Source: CAXSBR01 sp964252015 (lineage in GTDB: Bacteria > Actinomycetota > Actinomycetes > Mycobacteriales > Jatrophihabitantaceae). Taken from it: 64,000 nt of DNA. Positions within the stretch are counted from its first letter, which is position 1. The number at the start of each line of letters is the position of its first letter. The position numbers and the translations under genes are program-made. The notes under the pieces were generated by a model. That model did not search any database and had not been told where the DNA came from. It worked only from the letters and a program-made list of their open reading frames with translations. Below are positions 33,942 to 42,135 of this stretch, piece by piece. Location of the stretch: NCBI GenBank assembly GCA_964252015.1, contig CAXULW010000013.1:1-64000 (forward strand), given 5' to 3'.

Positions 33942-36287
33942 TCAGACCGAGAACTCTGCTGAGCCCGGGACGAAGTTGTCCAGCAACTTGAGCATCCGGG
34001 CCACGTCCAGCGGCTTGGTCAGGTAGGCGTAGGCACCGGCCGCGAGCAGGCGGTTCATCTGATTGGGGTTGGCGTCCGCGCTCACGATCACGACTCGCAC
34101 GCCGCTCGTATCCGGATGGGCGCGCAGCCGGTGCAACACGTCGATGCCGTCGACATCCGGTAGGTGCAGGTCGAGCAGCACCAGGTCGGGTGCGGTCCTC
34201 GTGGCCAGTTCTAGCCCCGCCGTCCCCGTCTTTGCGGTGATCATGCCCCACGTAGGCCGGTGGTCGAGGAGGTGCTGCATGAGCATGATGTTCGAGTTGT
34301 TGTCCTCGATGTAGAGCAAGGTCAGGGTGGGCACCTTTGCCTCGGCCGTCTGGTCCCGCGCGGTCGCGGCCGGCGGCGCGGGGATTGCCGGGGGTACGGA
34401 ACCCGGATTGGCCAGCGGGATGGATGCGGTGAAGATGCTTCCCGCCCCGACCTCTGAGGTGGCCCGCAGGGCGCCGCCCATGGTGGTCATCAGGCGGTGT
34501 GACAACGCCAAACCGACGCCGCTTCCCTCGACGGCGCTCGTCTGCGCGCCGAGCCGGTCGAAGGGGGTGAACAGCCGGGGTAGCTCCTCGGCCGGAATCC
34601 CGATTCCCGTGTCCTGGACAACTATGTCGAGGCTCGAGTCGTCCGACAGCTCACACCTGACCTCGACCCGACCGCTGGTGCGGTTGTACTTGATCGCGTT
34701 CGAGATCAGGTTGAGCACGACTTGACGAAGGCGGCGGCTGTCGCCGTGGACGTGTTGATTCGCGCCGTCGGTACTTCGGTAGCTGAGTCGAACGTCCGCG
34801 GCGGTGGCCATGGGCGTCATCAGTGCGACCGTTTCGGTCAGCAGCTCCGACAACAGCACCGCCTCGAGGGAGAGCTCGAGACGGTCGCTTTCGATCTTGG
34901 CGATGTCCAGCACGTCGTCAATCAGCGCAACCAAGTGCCGACCGCCGCGCAGGATGTGTTCCACGGCCGCCTGTTGCCCCTCGCTGAGATCGTCTAGTTC
35001 GAGCAGTTGGGCGAAGCCGAGCACGGCGTTCAGCGGAGTTCGCAGTTCATGGCTCATGCGCGACAGGAATTCGTTTTTGGCCGCGTTCGCCTTCTGCGCC
35101 TCGTCGGCGGCACGCAGCGCCGACTCCGCGTTCTTGAAGTCGGTGATGTCCTCGGCCACCGTCGCGCACCGGCGGGCCACGTTGTCCGGGTCCACGATCG
35201 GCGTCGTCGTCGATCGGATCCACCGGACCGCGCCGTTTGCGCGGACGGTGCGGTACTCCGATCGCACCGCGCCCTGGGTCTTGGCGGACTGCGAATACTC
35301 AGCCAGAAAGAGCTCCCGGTCCTCCGGGAGCACGCGACGCACCAGCCCGGCCGGGGTTTCCCCCGCCGCCATGGGGTTGTATCCGAACACTTTCTCGTAA
35401 CCCGGGCTGACGTAGAGGAAGACAGGGTCATCCAGCGTGCGCAGAACTATGGCCAGGTCCACGTTCTCGGCCAGTTGCCGAAAGAGTGCCTCGCTCTTGT
35501 GCTGTGACAGTTCTCCGGCCAGGCGAGTCGTGACGTCGCGAATCGCCGCCGTGACGACCATGGTGCCGCCGAGGTCGACCGAGCTCAGGCTGATGTCCGC
35601 AGGAAAGGTCGAACCGTCTTTGCGCTGGCCGAAGAGCTGGCTGCCGCCCCCCATCTGCCGCGACTCCGGATTCTCGGCGTAGGCCCGGCGCAGCGGGACA
35701 TGGGCTGACTTGGATCCAGCCGGGACGAGAATCTCGATCGGTTCGCCGACGAGTTCGAGCGGGCGGTAGCCGAACAGGCGCTCCACCTGCCCGTTGACGA
35801 GCATGATCCGGGCATCGCTGTCGACACACACCATTGCGTCGGGGGCCGACTCGAGCAGTCCCTTGTACATGCCCTGCGCCGAGACGAACGCGCTGATGTC
35901 GCGAGACGCCGAGGAAATTCCGACGATGGTCCCGTTGTCGTCCACGATTGGCGACAGCGACAGCGACACGTGCAGAACCGAGCCGTTCTTGTGACTACGA
36001 CGGGTCCGGACCATCTCGACGTGCTCGCCGGCCGTGATGTGCGCCAGCAAGGTCGCCTCCGCGGCACGGGAGTCCGCGGTCGGGAGCAGGCTGCCGTGAC
36101 GCCCGATGACCTCTTCCGGTCGATAGCCGTACAGCCGCTGGGCGCCCGGATTCCAGCTGGTGATCGTCCCGTTCAGGTCCTTGCCGATGATCGCGTCGTG
36201 GGAAGACTGGACGATTGCCGCCAGTTGCGCCGCGGAATCGCGCTCGGACCGCGCCGAGAACACAGCTTCATCACCGGCACTTGGCAT
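33942..36287 (-). CDS. Triple-PAS hybrid sensor kinase (PAS3-HisKA-ATPase-REC)
   Basis: This 781-residue soluble sensor has three PAS domains: about 20-135 (IVQSSHDAIIGKDLNGTI), 140-255 (LLESAPDAMVCVDSDARI) and 265-390 (LYVSPGYEKVFGYNP). HisKA (FLSRMSHELRTPLNAVLGF), an ATPase domain (NAIKYNR, DTGIGIP, GSGVGLALS) and a C-terminal receiver follow (YIEDNNSN, LVLLDLHLPDVDG, TKPLD). The third PAS and HisKA closely resemble those of the kinase at 26356-28116, so the two genes are related by duplication. It heads a two-gene unit with the REC-kinase. Phosphate could pass from its receiver to other proteins, perhaps the LuxR-type regulator at 40182. Confidence 0.92.
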   Translation of the reverse strand: MPSAGDEAVFSARSERDSAAQLAAIVQSSHDAIIGKDLNGTITSWNPGAQRLYGYRPEEVIGRHGSLLPTADSRAAEATLLAHITAGEHVEMVRTRRSHKNGSVLHVSLSLSPIVDDNGTIVGISSASRDISAFVSAQGMYKGLLESAPDAMVCVDSDARIMLVNGQVERLFGYRPLELVGEPIEILVPAGSKSAHVPLRRAYAENPESRQMGGGSQLFGQRKDGSTFPADISLSSVDLGGTMVVTAAIRDVTTRLAGELSQHKSEALFRQLAENVDLAIVLRTLDDPVFLYVSPGYEKVFGYNPMAAGETPAGLVRRVLPEDRELFLAEYSQSAKTQGAVRSEYRTVRANGAVRWIRSTTTPIVDPDNVARRCATVAEDITDFKNAESALRAADEAQKANAAKNEFLSRMSHELRTPLNAVLGFAQLLELDDLSEGQQAAVEHILRGGRHLVALIDDVLDIAKIESDRLELSLEAVLLSELLTETVALMTPMATAADVRLSYRSTDGANQHVHGDSRRLRQVVLNLISNAIKYNRTSGRVEVRCELSDDSSLDIVVQDTGIGIPAEELPRLFTPFDRLGAQTSAVEGSGVGLALSHRLMTTMGGALRATSEVGAGSIFTASIPLANPGSVPPAIPAPPAATARDQTAEAKVPTLTLLYIEDNNSNIMLMQHLLDHRPTWGMITAKTGTAGLELATRTAPDLVLLDLHLPDVDGIDVLHRLRAHPDTSGVRVVIVSADANPNQMNRLLAAGAYAYLTKPLDVARMLKLLDNFVPGSAEFSV

Positions 36288-36395
36288 GGGGGACCCTTCG
36301 TGTCTTTTCAGTGTGCACCCACCACCGCCGATGGGGGCCGGACACCGCAGGCCCGAGGCGAGCGCGCGCGCGTCGCGAACGGTCGCGGCCCCGGT

Positions 36396-36418
36396 GGTAT
36401 TCGTGCGCCACGAATACC
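36396..36418. promoter_or_regulatory. Perfect 10-bp inverted repeat upstream of the hybrid kinase
   Basis: GGTATTCGTG, 3 nt, CACGAATACC forms a perfect palindrome 109 bp upstream of the hybrid kinase start, in the divergent region shared with the glycosidase lipoprotein. It begins GGTA and ends TACC, the same half-sites that crowd the adjacent 36469-36549 segment. It is either an operator or a hairpin. Confidence 0.6.
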
Positions 36419-36468
36419 TGCACCCGGGCCGAAAACGTTGCGTATCACGGTTTTGTTGTAGGGCCGTT

Positions 36469-36549
36469 TACCTGGAATCTGGTACCGCATCGGTGCTTAC
36501 CGGAATAAAGGTAGCGCCGGTTACCCGTGGTATACGAGGTAATCGTACC
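36469..36549. promoter_or_regulatory. Cluster of TACC/GGTA half-sites
   Basis: Within 81 bp there are TACC or GGTA words at 36469, 36481 (as GGTACC), 36498, 36510, 36522, 36529, 36538 and 36546. The segment TACC-N8-GGTA-N8-TACC (36498-36525) recurs with identical spacing upstream of the second glycosidase. TACC-N8-GGTA also occurs at 36469-36484. In GC-rich DNA such density is far above expectation. This is likely the operator array for the glycosidase at 36684 and perhaps the divergent kinases. The rest of the 396-bp gap holds the palindrome at 36396 and nothing else recognisable. Confidence 0.6.
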
Positions 36550-36683
36550 GCGATTTGCTGAGAATCGATTCACACCACAAAGCCTCGATTCCCAGGAATG
36601 AGCAGGTCATGCCCCCCACCCCCGTTGTTTTTTTCGTCGTCCATTCTTGGTGTCACCGCAGGCCGTCCGCATTGGTGGCCCGG

Positions 36684-37727
36684 ATGGTGGCAACACGCCG
36701 CCGCATCCTGTCGTTGATCGCCGCCGCTGGCGTCGCCGCCGCCATGACCGCGTGCACGGCCGCTGGAGCCGATGGTCCGACCGGGCCCACAACGGCGTCC
36801 ACCGCCGCGGCGCCCTGCACGGTCTCGGCCAAGCTCGTCCCCAGTTGCGGTGCCCTGGCGGGCGTCTCGACCGAGACGGGCCCGTCGCGGACGTGGGATC
36901 AGGCGGTAACCGCCTTCGAGCAGGAGACCGGTCGCCCGGCCGACCTGCTGCACAACTATCACTTGTGGGACACCAGCTTTCCCAACGCCGCGGAAGGTGC
37001 GCGGGCGGCGATCGGGCAGAAGCTGATGTTCAGCTGGATCGGCAAACGGCAGAACGGGACGACCGTCAGCTGGGCGAGGATTGCGTCCGGCGCCGAGGAC
37101 GCGGTCATCAACGCCGAGGCAGCGAAGATCGCCGCCATGGGGGTTCCGGTCTTCGTCAACTTCCAGAACGAGCCCGAATCGAGCGTCGGTTCCAGCGGGT
37201 CCGCGGCTGAGTACGTGGCCGCCTGGCGTCACATCCACGATCGTTTCGCGGCGGTCGGCGCGACCAACGCTGTCTGGACCGTGGTCTACATGGGGGTCAT
37301 CTCCGACAACAAACTGGCTCTGGTCAAGGCCCTCTACCCCGGTGACGCGTACGTGGACTGGATCGCCTGGGATCCTTACGACTGGGGCGACTGCCGGGAC
37401 AGCAAGTCGGTTAGTTTCGCCGACACGGTCAGCCCGTTCTACGACTGGTTGACCAAGAACGGGTACGGCTCGAAGCCCTTTATGCTCGCGGAGTACGGCA
37501 CCGTGGAGGACCCGGCGAACCCGGCCGGCAAAGCCGAATGGTTCACCGCCGAGGACCGAGCGCTGGCCAGCGGCCAGTTCCCGAACCTGAAGGCCCTGTC
37601 CTACTTCGACCACCCGGCGCCGCCGGCCAGCTGTAACTGGAGTATCTCGACGAGTCCGGGCAGCATTACCTCGTACGCAACCTTCATAAGCAATCTCGCG
37701 GCTCGCACCACGACGCCGGTCTCATAG
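36684..37727 (+). CDS. GH26-like glycoside hydrolase lipoprotein
   Basis: This 347-residue protein has a lipoprotein signal (MVATRRRILSLIAAAG, lipobox MTAC, Cys24), a short linker and a TIM-barrel-like glycosidase domain. Likely catalytic acids are Glu163 in NFQNEPES (acid/base) and Glu270 in FMLAEYGT (nucleophile), the arrangement of GH26 and related clan members. Surface tryptophans occur in YVDWIAWDPYDWG. The ATG at 36684 was chosen because it gives a perfect lipoprotein signal; upstream in-frame ATGs would add an Arg-rich tail. Its close paralogue follows directly. It probably cleaves the polymer made by the nearby synthase, or a plant glycan; the linkage is unknown. Confidence 0.8.
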   Translation: MVATRRRILSLIAAAGVAAAMTACTAAGADGPTGPTTASTAAAPCTVSAKLVPSCGALAGVSTETGPSRTWDQAVTAFEQETGRPADLLHNYHLWDTSFPNAAEGARAAIGQKLMFSWIGKRQNGTTVSWARIASGAEDAVINAEAAKIAAMGVPVFVNFQNEPESSVGSSGSAAEYVAAWRHIHDRFAAVGATNAVWTVVYMGVISDNKLALVKALYPGDAYVDWIAWDPYDWGDCRDSKSVSFADTVSPFYDWLTKNGYGSKPFMLAEYGTVEDPANPAGKAEWFTAEDRALASGQFPNLKALSYFDHPAPPASCNWSISTSPGSITSYATFISNLAARTTTPVS

Positions 37728-37820
37728 CGGTATCTGTGACTCGACAAACGATTGCGCACGACCCGAACGTCTAATGGTAATGGCGGCCCCGGCAATCGAA
37801 TAGCCGGCAATTGCTGAGGC

Positions 37821-37848
37821 TACCGGGTTCTCGGTAGTGCCGATTACC
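37821..37848. promoter_or_regulatory. TACC-N8-GGTA-N8-TACC element upstream of the second glycosidase
   Basis: The element repeats the upstream arrangement exactly: TACC, 8 nt, GGTA, 8 nt, TACC. The second spacer reads GTGCCGAT here and GCGCCGGT there, a match at 6 of 8 positions. It includes the perfect inverted repeat CTACCG-N6-CGGTAG. It ends 85 bp before the glycosidase start. A further GGTA lies at 37776. Confidence 0.6.
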
Positions 37849-37933
37849 GCCCGTCGGTCATGTGGTCCGCGTTGCTTCTTTCCAGAATTGGGTCAGTCGC
37901 TCCCCAGCCCCTGATTCACAGATTCGGCTCCCC

Positions 37934-39946
37934 ATGAACCTGCGCAACTTCCTGCCCGGTGCCCGCGGCCGAGCGCGGCGCCGCCGCGCGGCCGACCTTC
38001 TGCTCGAGCTGGCCAAAGCGCCGGCCCGGGTCCCGGCGATCGCCCCGCCGGTCGTCGTCGCCACCCTGACCGCATCCACGGCGGCGGTCGTCGTCGTGGG
38101 CACCGCCACCGCCGCCACCGCGTCGGCATCCGCGACGACCACGAGCCCGTGCGCGGTTTCGGCCAAGTTGATCCCGAGCTGCGGTGCCCTGATGGGAGTC
38201 TCCACCGAGACACCTCCGAACCAGTCCTGGGCTCAGGCCGTGACCGCCCGCGAGAAGCAGATCGGGCGCCCCGCCGACGTGCTCCACAACTACCACCTGT
38301 GGGGCACCCCGTTCCCCAGCGCGGCGGAGTCGGCGGCCGCGGCCGGCGGGCAGAAGCTGCTCTACAGTTGGATCGGCAAGCGGCAGGACGGGACGACGGT
38401 GAGCTGGTCGAAGATCGCCTCCGGCGCCGAGGATGCGGTGGTCGACGCCGAAGCCACGCGGGTCGCGGCCATGCACACGCCGGTCTTCGTCAACTTCCAG
38501 AACGAGCCGGAGTCGAGCATCGGCACCAGCGGCACACCTGCGGAGTACGTCGCGGCCTGGCGGCACATCCACGACCGCTTCGACGCCGCCGGCGCAACGA
38601 ACGCGGTCTGGACCGTTGTGTTCATGGGCGTCACGTCGAGCAACAAATTGGCCCAGGTCAAGGCGCTGTACCCGGGCGACGCCTACGTGGACTGGATCGC
38701 CTGGGACCCCTACAACTGGGGTGCCTGCCGCAACCAGGCGTGGCAGAGCTTTGCCGACACGGTGAAGCCGTTCTACAGCTGGCTGATGAGCAACGGCTAC
38801 GGATCGAAGCCCTTCATGTTGGCCGAGTACGGCACCGCGGAAGACCCGGCCGACCCGGCGGCCAAACCGGCCTGGTTCACCGGTGAGAACCAGTCCTTGG
38901 CCCGCGGCGACTTCCCGAACCTGAAGGTGCTGTCCTACTTCGACCACCCCGCCCCGCCGGCGAGCTGCAACTGGTCGATCGACACCAGCCCGGCCGCGCT
39001 CGCGTCCTACTCGGCCCTGGTCAAGAACCTCGGCATCCTCACCACCTCCGTCACCCGCCCGGGCGCCCCTACTGCAGTCACCGCCGCACCCAGCAGCTTG
39101 AGTGCCATAGTCGGCTGGACCACGCCGAAGACCACGGGCGGGACCCTCACCGGCTACCGGGTGACCGCGAGCCCCGGGGGTAAGTCCGTCACCGTCGCGG
39201 CGTCGGGCGTCAACACCGCCGAGGTCACCGGGCTCGCCGCGGACACCTCGTACACCTTCACCGTGGCCGCCATCAACCGGGCCGGCATCGGCGCCGCGTC
39301 GCGGCCCAGTGTCAGCGTCAAGCCCACCGCCGCCGGGGTACGCGTTCCGGCCCCCACCGCGCCGGGATGGCAGCTCAACGGCTCGGCCAACGTGGTTGGA
39401 ACCACGCTGCAGCTCACCGACGCCACGACCAAGTTCTCGCGCGGGTCAGCCTTCTGGGCCAAGCCGATCGCCTCGGCTTCGTCCTTCGTGGTGTCCTTCG
39501 ACGAGGTCAGCTTCGGCGGTACCGGCGCCGATGGTCTCACCCTGGCCTTCGCCGATGCGGCCGCCGGCGCCACGCCGACGTCATTGGGTGCATCCGGAGG
39601 CGGCCTCGGCTGGTCCGGCACACCCGGGTTCGCCGTGGCCCTGGACACCTACGCCAACGGCAGCGACCCGTCCAGCAACTTCGTCGGGCTCGCCACCGGC
39701 GTCAGCCGGGCCGACACGCACAACCTGACCTGGAAGGCCACCTCGAACTCAGCGCCGTCGCTGCGCACGCTGCGTCACATCAAGGTCATCGTGGCCAAGG
39801 GCGTCATCACGGTGTCCGTCGACGGTGGCCCGGTCCTGCGGTCCACGGTCCGCCTGCCCGCGCGAACCCTCATCGGGTTCACCTCCGGCGACGGCAACCG
39901 GACCGACCGGCACACGGTGTCACGCGTGTCCATCAGCACTCGGTAG
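37934..39946 (+). CDS. Modular secreted glycosidase: GH26-like, FN3 and lectin domains
   Basis: This 670-residue protein has an N-terminal hydrophobic segment (residues about 37-62) acting as signal or anchor. A GH26-like domain follows (about 75-370; Glu191 in NFQNEPES and Glu298 in FMLAEYGT), then a fibronectin type III domain (about 376-464) and an L-type lectin domain (about 478-670). The catalytic domain is a close paralogue of the one just upstream. The lectin domain matches that of the lipoprotein at 31426-32295. The ATG at 37934 precedes a basic stretch and has only a weak ribosome site. The modules suggest an enzyme that binds and trims a surface polysaccharide. Confidence 0.82.
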   Translation: MNLRNFLPGARGRARRRRAADLLLELAKAPARVPAIAPPVVVATLTASTAAVVVVGTATAATASASATTTSPCAVSAKLIPSCGALMGVSTETPPNQSWAQAVTAREKQIGRPADVLHNYHLWGTPFPSAAESAAAAGGQKLLYSWIGKRQDGTTVSWSKIASGAEDAVVDAEATRVAAMHTPVFVNFQNEPESSIGTSGTPAEYVAAWRHIHDRFDAAGATNAVWTVVFMGVTSSNKLAQVKALYPGDAYVDWIAWDPYNWGACRNQAWQSFADTVKPFYSWLMSNGYGSKPFMLAEYGTAEDPADPAAKPAWFTGENQSLARGDFPNLKVLSYFDHPAPPASCNWSIDTSPAALASYSALVKNLGILTTSVTRPGAPTAVTAAPSSLSAIVGWTTPKTTGGTLTGYRVTASPGGKSVTVAASGVNTAEVTGLAADTSYTFTVAAINRAGIGAASRPSVSVKPTAAGVRVPAPTAPGWQLNGSANVVGTTLQLTDATTKFSRGSAFWAKPIASASSFVVSFDEVSFGGTGADGLTLAFADAAAGATPTSLGASGGGLGWSGTPGFAVALDTYANGSDPSSNFVGLATGVSRADTHNLTWKATSNSAPSLRTLRHIKVIVAKGVITVSVDGGPVLRSTVRLPARTLIGFTSGDGNRTDRHTVSRVSISTR

Positions 39947-39987
39947 GACGGCTCGGCGACGGCGGGTCTGGGGTCTCGGGCGCGGGA

Positions 39988-40009
39988 GGTAGACCGCTCG
40001 ATTTCTACC
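39988..40009. promoter_or_regulatory. GGTAGA-N10-TCTACC inverted repeat upstream of the LuxR-type regulator
   Basis: A perfect 6-bp inverted repeat with GGTA/TACC cores lies between the modular glycosidase and the response regulator, 172 bp upstream of the latter. It is the third place in this locus where these half-sites are paired. The rest of the 235-bp gap shows no gene. Confidence 0.45.
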
Positions 40010-40181
40010 CGGTGTTAGTGTTCGGGGTGTTGCTGCGGGGGCACAAGAACCAGCGTGACCCAACCGTCGCACCCGTGCGGCTGGGCCCCCTTCGCGGAAG
40101 ATCTGATGTGCAAACCCCATCCCGCGCGCCCGTCGGATCTCGGTCTGGTCGGCTCCCGATGAGACCCCTGCGGCGTCAGCT

Positions 40182-40901
40182 GTGAAGCTCGAACCGGAAG
40201 CGTTGCCACGCCGCTCCGAGCCCGTGGCCAAAGCGCCGATCAGCCTGCTGATCTGCGATGACCACCGGATTCTCGGCGATGCGCTGGCCATGCTGATCAG
40301 GATGGACACCGGTCTCAACCTGCTCGCCGATCCGTTCAACCGCGCGGATGCGGCCATTGAAGCTGCGGTCTCGCTGGCGCCGGACGTGGTCCTGATGGAC
40401 GTTCAGCTGCCGGGAGGCACGAGCGGTATCGAGGCGACGCGGGCCATCACCGCGAGATCCCCGCACACCAAGGTGGTGGTGATGTCCGGCTCGGGCGATC
40501 CGGCCGGGTTGCTGGTCGAGGCGATCGAGGCCGGTGCCGCCGGGTTCCTGCCCAAGACGGAGGCCGCGAACAACATCCTCGCGTCGATACGGTCCGCGGC
40601 GAACGGGGAGTCGCTGCTTGCGCCCACCACACTGGCGTGGGCGATGCGCCGGGTGTCCGAAGCCAGGACCGCGCGGCGCGAGATCGACCAGCGCACGGCC
40701 CGGCTCACCGAACGCGAGCGCGAGATCCTGCAACGGATGTCCGAGGGCGAATCGAACGGTGACATCGCTGCCGATCTGTTCCTGAGCATCCACACGATCA
40801 ACACGCACGTCCGGAACATCCTGGCGAAGCTCGAGGTGCACTCCAAGCTCCAGGCGGTGACCTGGGCGGTCAAGTCCGGCGCGATCACGGTCAATCGGTA
40901 G
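40182..40901 (+). CDS. NarL/FixJ-type response regulator
   Basis: This 239-residue regulator has a receiver domain (Asp26-Asp27 in LICDDH, phospho-acceptor Asp73 in LMDVQLPGG, Lys in FLPKTE) and a C-terminal LuxR helix-turn-helix (LTEREREILQRMSEGESNGDIAADLFLSIHTINTH, about residues 173-235). No cognate kinase is adjacent, but the orphan hybrid kinases at 32630-36287 and 26356 lack an output, so this is their best candidate partner. The GTG start is uncertain; a second GTG at 40227 lies nearer the receiver domain. It follows the glycosidases in the same direction. Confidence 0.88.
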   Translation: MKLEPEALPRRSEPVAKAPISLLICDDHRILGDALAMLIRMDTGLNLLADPFNRADAAIEAAVSLAPDVVLMDVQLPGGTSGIEATRAITARSPHTKVVVMSGSGDPAGLLVEAIEAGAAGFLPKTEAANNILASIRSAANGESLLAPTTLAWAMRRVSEARTARREIDQRTARLTEREREILQRMSEGESNGDIAADLFLSIHTINTHVRNILAKLEVHSKLQAVTWAVKSGAITVNR

Positions 40902-40972
40902 GGCCGTTCGACCAGCCGAAATGGTCTTTTTAGGGTACGCGGCGAAGGCGGACCCGGCTGTAGCTTTGCGCC

Positions 40973-41275
40973 ATGGGCACTGACCGCCTCCGCGTCGTCC
41001 TGACGATGGAGACGTCACTGCTGACCTCCGCGATCCAGCAGTGCCTGGCCGACAACCCACGGCTCGAGGTCAAGGTCCACCCACCGGGCAGCGACGTCAC
41101 CGGGCCCGGCGCAGAAACGCCGAGGACCGTCCGGGTCGGGTTGCTCGACGATCCCGTTCGATTTGCGTTCCAGGCCGACGGGCAGGAATGGTTCATGGCC
41201 TACCGAACCCTGGCCGGGCTGGCCCGCGTCTTGGCCGACCTCGAGCACTCCGACGTCGTGACCGACCGGCCCTGA
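40973..41275 (+). CDS. Small protein, possible degenerate receiver-like domain
   Basis: This 100-residue protein is of unknown function. Its N terminus (LRVVLTMETSLLTSAIQQCLADNPRLEV) resembles the first strand and helix of a response-regulator receiver, but the paired acidic residues are replaced by Met-Glu and no phospho-acceptor Asp is seen. Codon bias is good and it follows the LuxR-type regulator by 71 bp in the same direction. It could be a truncated receiver acting as a decoy. Its end overlaps a decayed resolvase on the other strand. Confidence 0.5.
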   Translation: MGTDRLRVVLTMETSLLTSAIQQCLADNPRLEVKVHPPGSDVTGPGAETPRTVRVGLLDDPVRFAFQADGQEWFMAYRTLAGLARVLADLEHSDVVTDRP

Positions 41276-41279
41276 GTTC

Positions 41280-41516
41280 GCACCGCGGTACCAACACGTC
41301 ATGCGGTGGTGCCCGCCTCCTGCCGTGGATTGAGCTTGGGCTGCTTCCCCCGTCGGGCAGTGAGCGGGCGAGCCGGTCGCGGTTGGTGCCGGTCAGGCCG
41401 TGGTCGACGTAGCCGCGTTCGACGTCGACACCGAGCTCGGTCACCCCGTTGCGCTGCGCGGTGAGGTCTTGTTCTTCGGTCGAGACGCGCGCGTAGCCGA
41501 TCAGCAGTCCGGACAT
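41280..41516 (-). pseudogene. Serine recombinase (resolvase) relic with internal deletions
   Basis: The N terminus is a typical resolvase (LLIGYARVSTEEQDLTAQRN with the catalytic Ser, YVDHGLTGTNRD). It then jumps directly to DRLARSLPD, which in intact enzymes lies some 25 residues later. In a second frame it then jumps to RGKQPKLNPRQEA, which normally sits near the C terminus, and finally to a WYR segment like the end of the DNA-binding domain. At least three deletions therefore removed most of the gene. An ATG at 41516 with a GGGG site remains. Confidence 0.75.
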
Positions 41517-41608
41517 GACAAACCCCTCGTTGGGTGAAGCCGACCAGCGCTAATCACCAGGTTCCTCGCACGTCCGCTCTCCCGGACACGCAGACTCCAC
41601 GACAACGC

Positions 41609-41852
41609 GGGGCCCCTCTGGAGCAGTTGGCCGAGCGGCTCCCCGAAGCGGCTGCAGCTGCCTGCGTGCAGTTCCTTTTCGGTCCACTCGCCGAGAACCC
41701 GCTTCGAGTTGGTGCCGCTCTACGTCCGCCGTTCGCAGGTCAGTGGCGCGCTCGGAGGGGCGAATACCGAGTTCGGTATCGCATCGACGAACCCGAACGG
41801 GTTGTCTACGTGCTCGACATCGATCATCGACGGGACGCCTACCGAACGCGAC
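41609..41852 (+). pseudogene. RelE/ParE-type toxin fragment
   Basis: An open stretch encodes LEQLAERLPE, CVQFLFGPLAENPLRVG, RRGEYRVRYRIDE and VVYVLDIDHRRDAYRTR, which align with the core and C terminus of RelE/ParE toxins. The first strand is missing and replaced by unrelated sequence. The frame runs past the usual end without a stop, and no antitoxin gene is present. It is best read as a toxin gene truncated at both ends during the same events that broke the resolvase. Confidence 0.65.
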
Positions 41853-41895
41853 GCGTCCCAGCCGCCGATCCTTCAACGGGCCGTTGGCTTTCACC

Positions 41896-41979
41896 CGCGA
41901 TCAGCTTGCCCGTCTCGATCAGCATCTGCCCGGCCTCAGCCCAAAACTGCGGACTGAATCGACGACGCTGCTCGACCAT
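41896..41979 (-). pseudogene. IS3-type transposase OrfA N-terminal fragment
   Basis: From an ATG at 41979 with a GAGGGG site, 28 codons encode VEQRRRFSPQFWAEAG then QMLIETGKLIA, the start of the helix-turn-helix of IS3-family OrfA proteins. The similarity stops abruptly after IA and no OrfB or inverted terminal repeats were found. It marks a former insertion in this scar region. Confidence 0.65.
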
Positions 41980-42135
41980 GGACCGATCCCCTCGTTCAGA
42001 GAAACTGTTCGAGATCCTTGGCGCACCCCAGTCTGCGTGGGTCCGCGTTCATCGGGTGGCTAGTGGCCGCGGCCGCTGAGGCTGACGTCACTCCCCGGAA
42101 GGCCGTCGCGATCGTGGCGACCGTCCGTACCGGCT

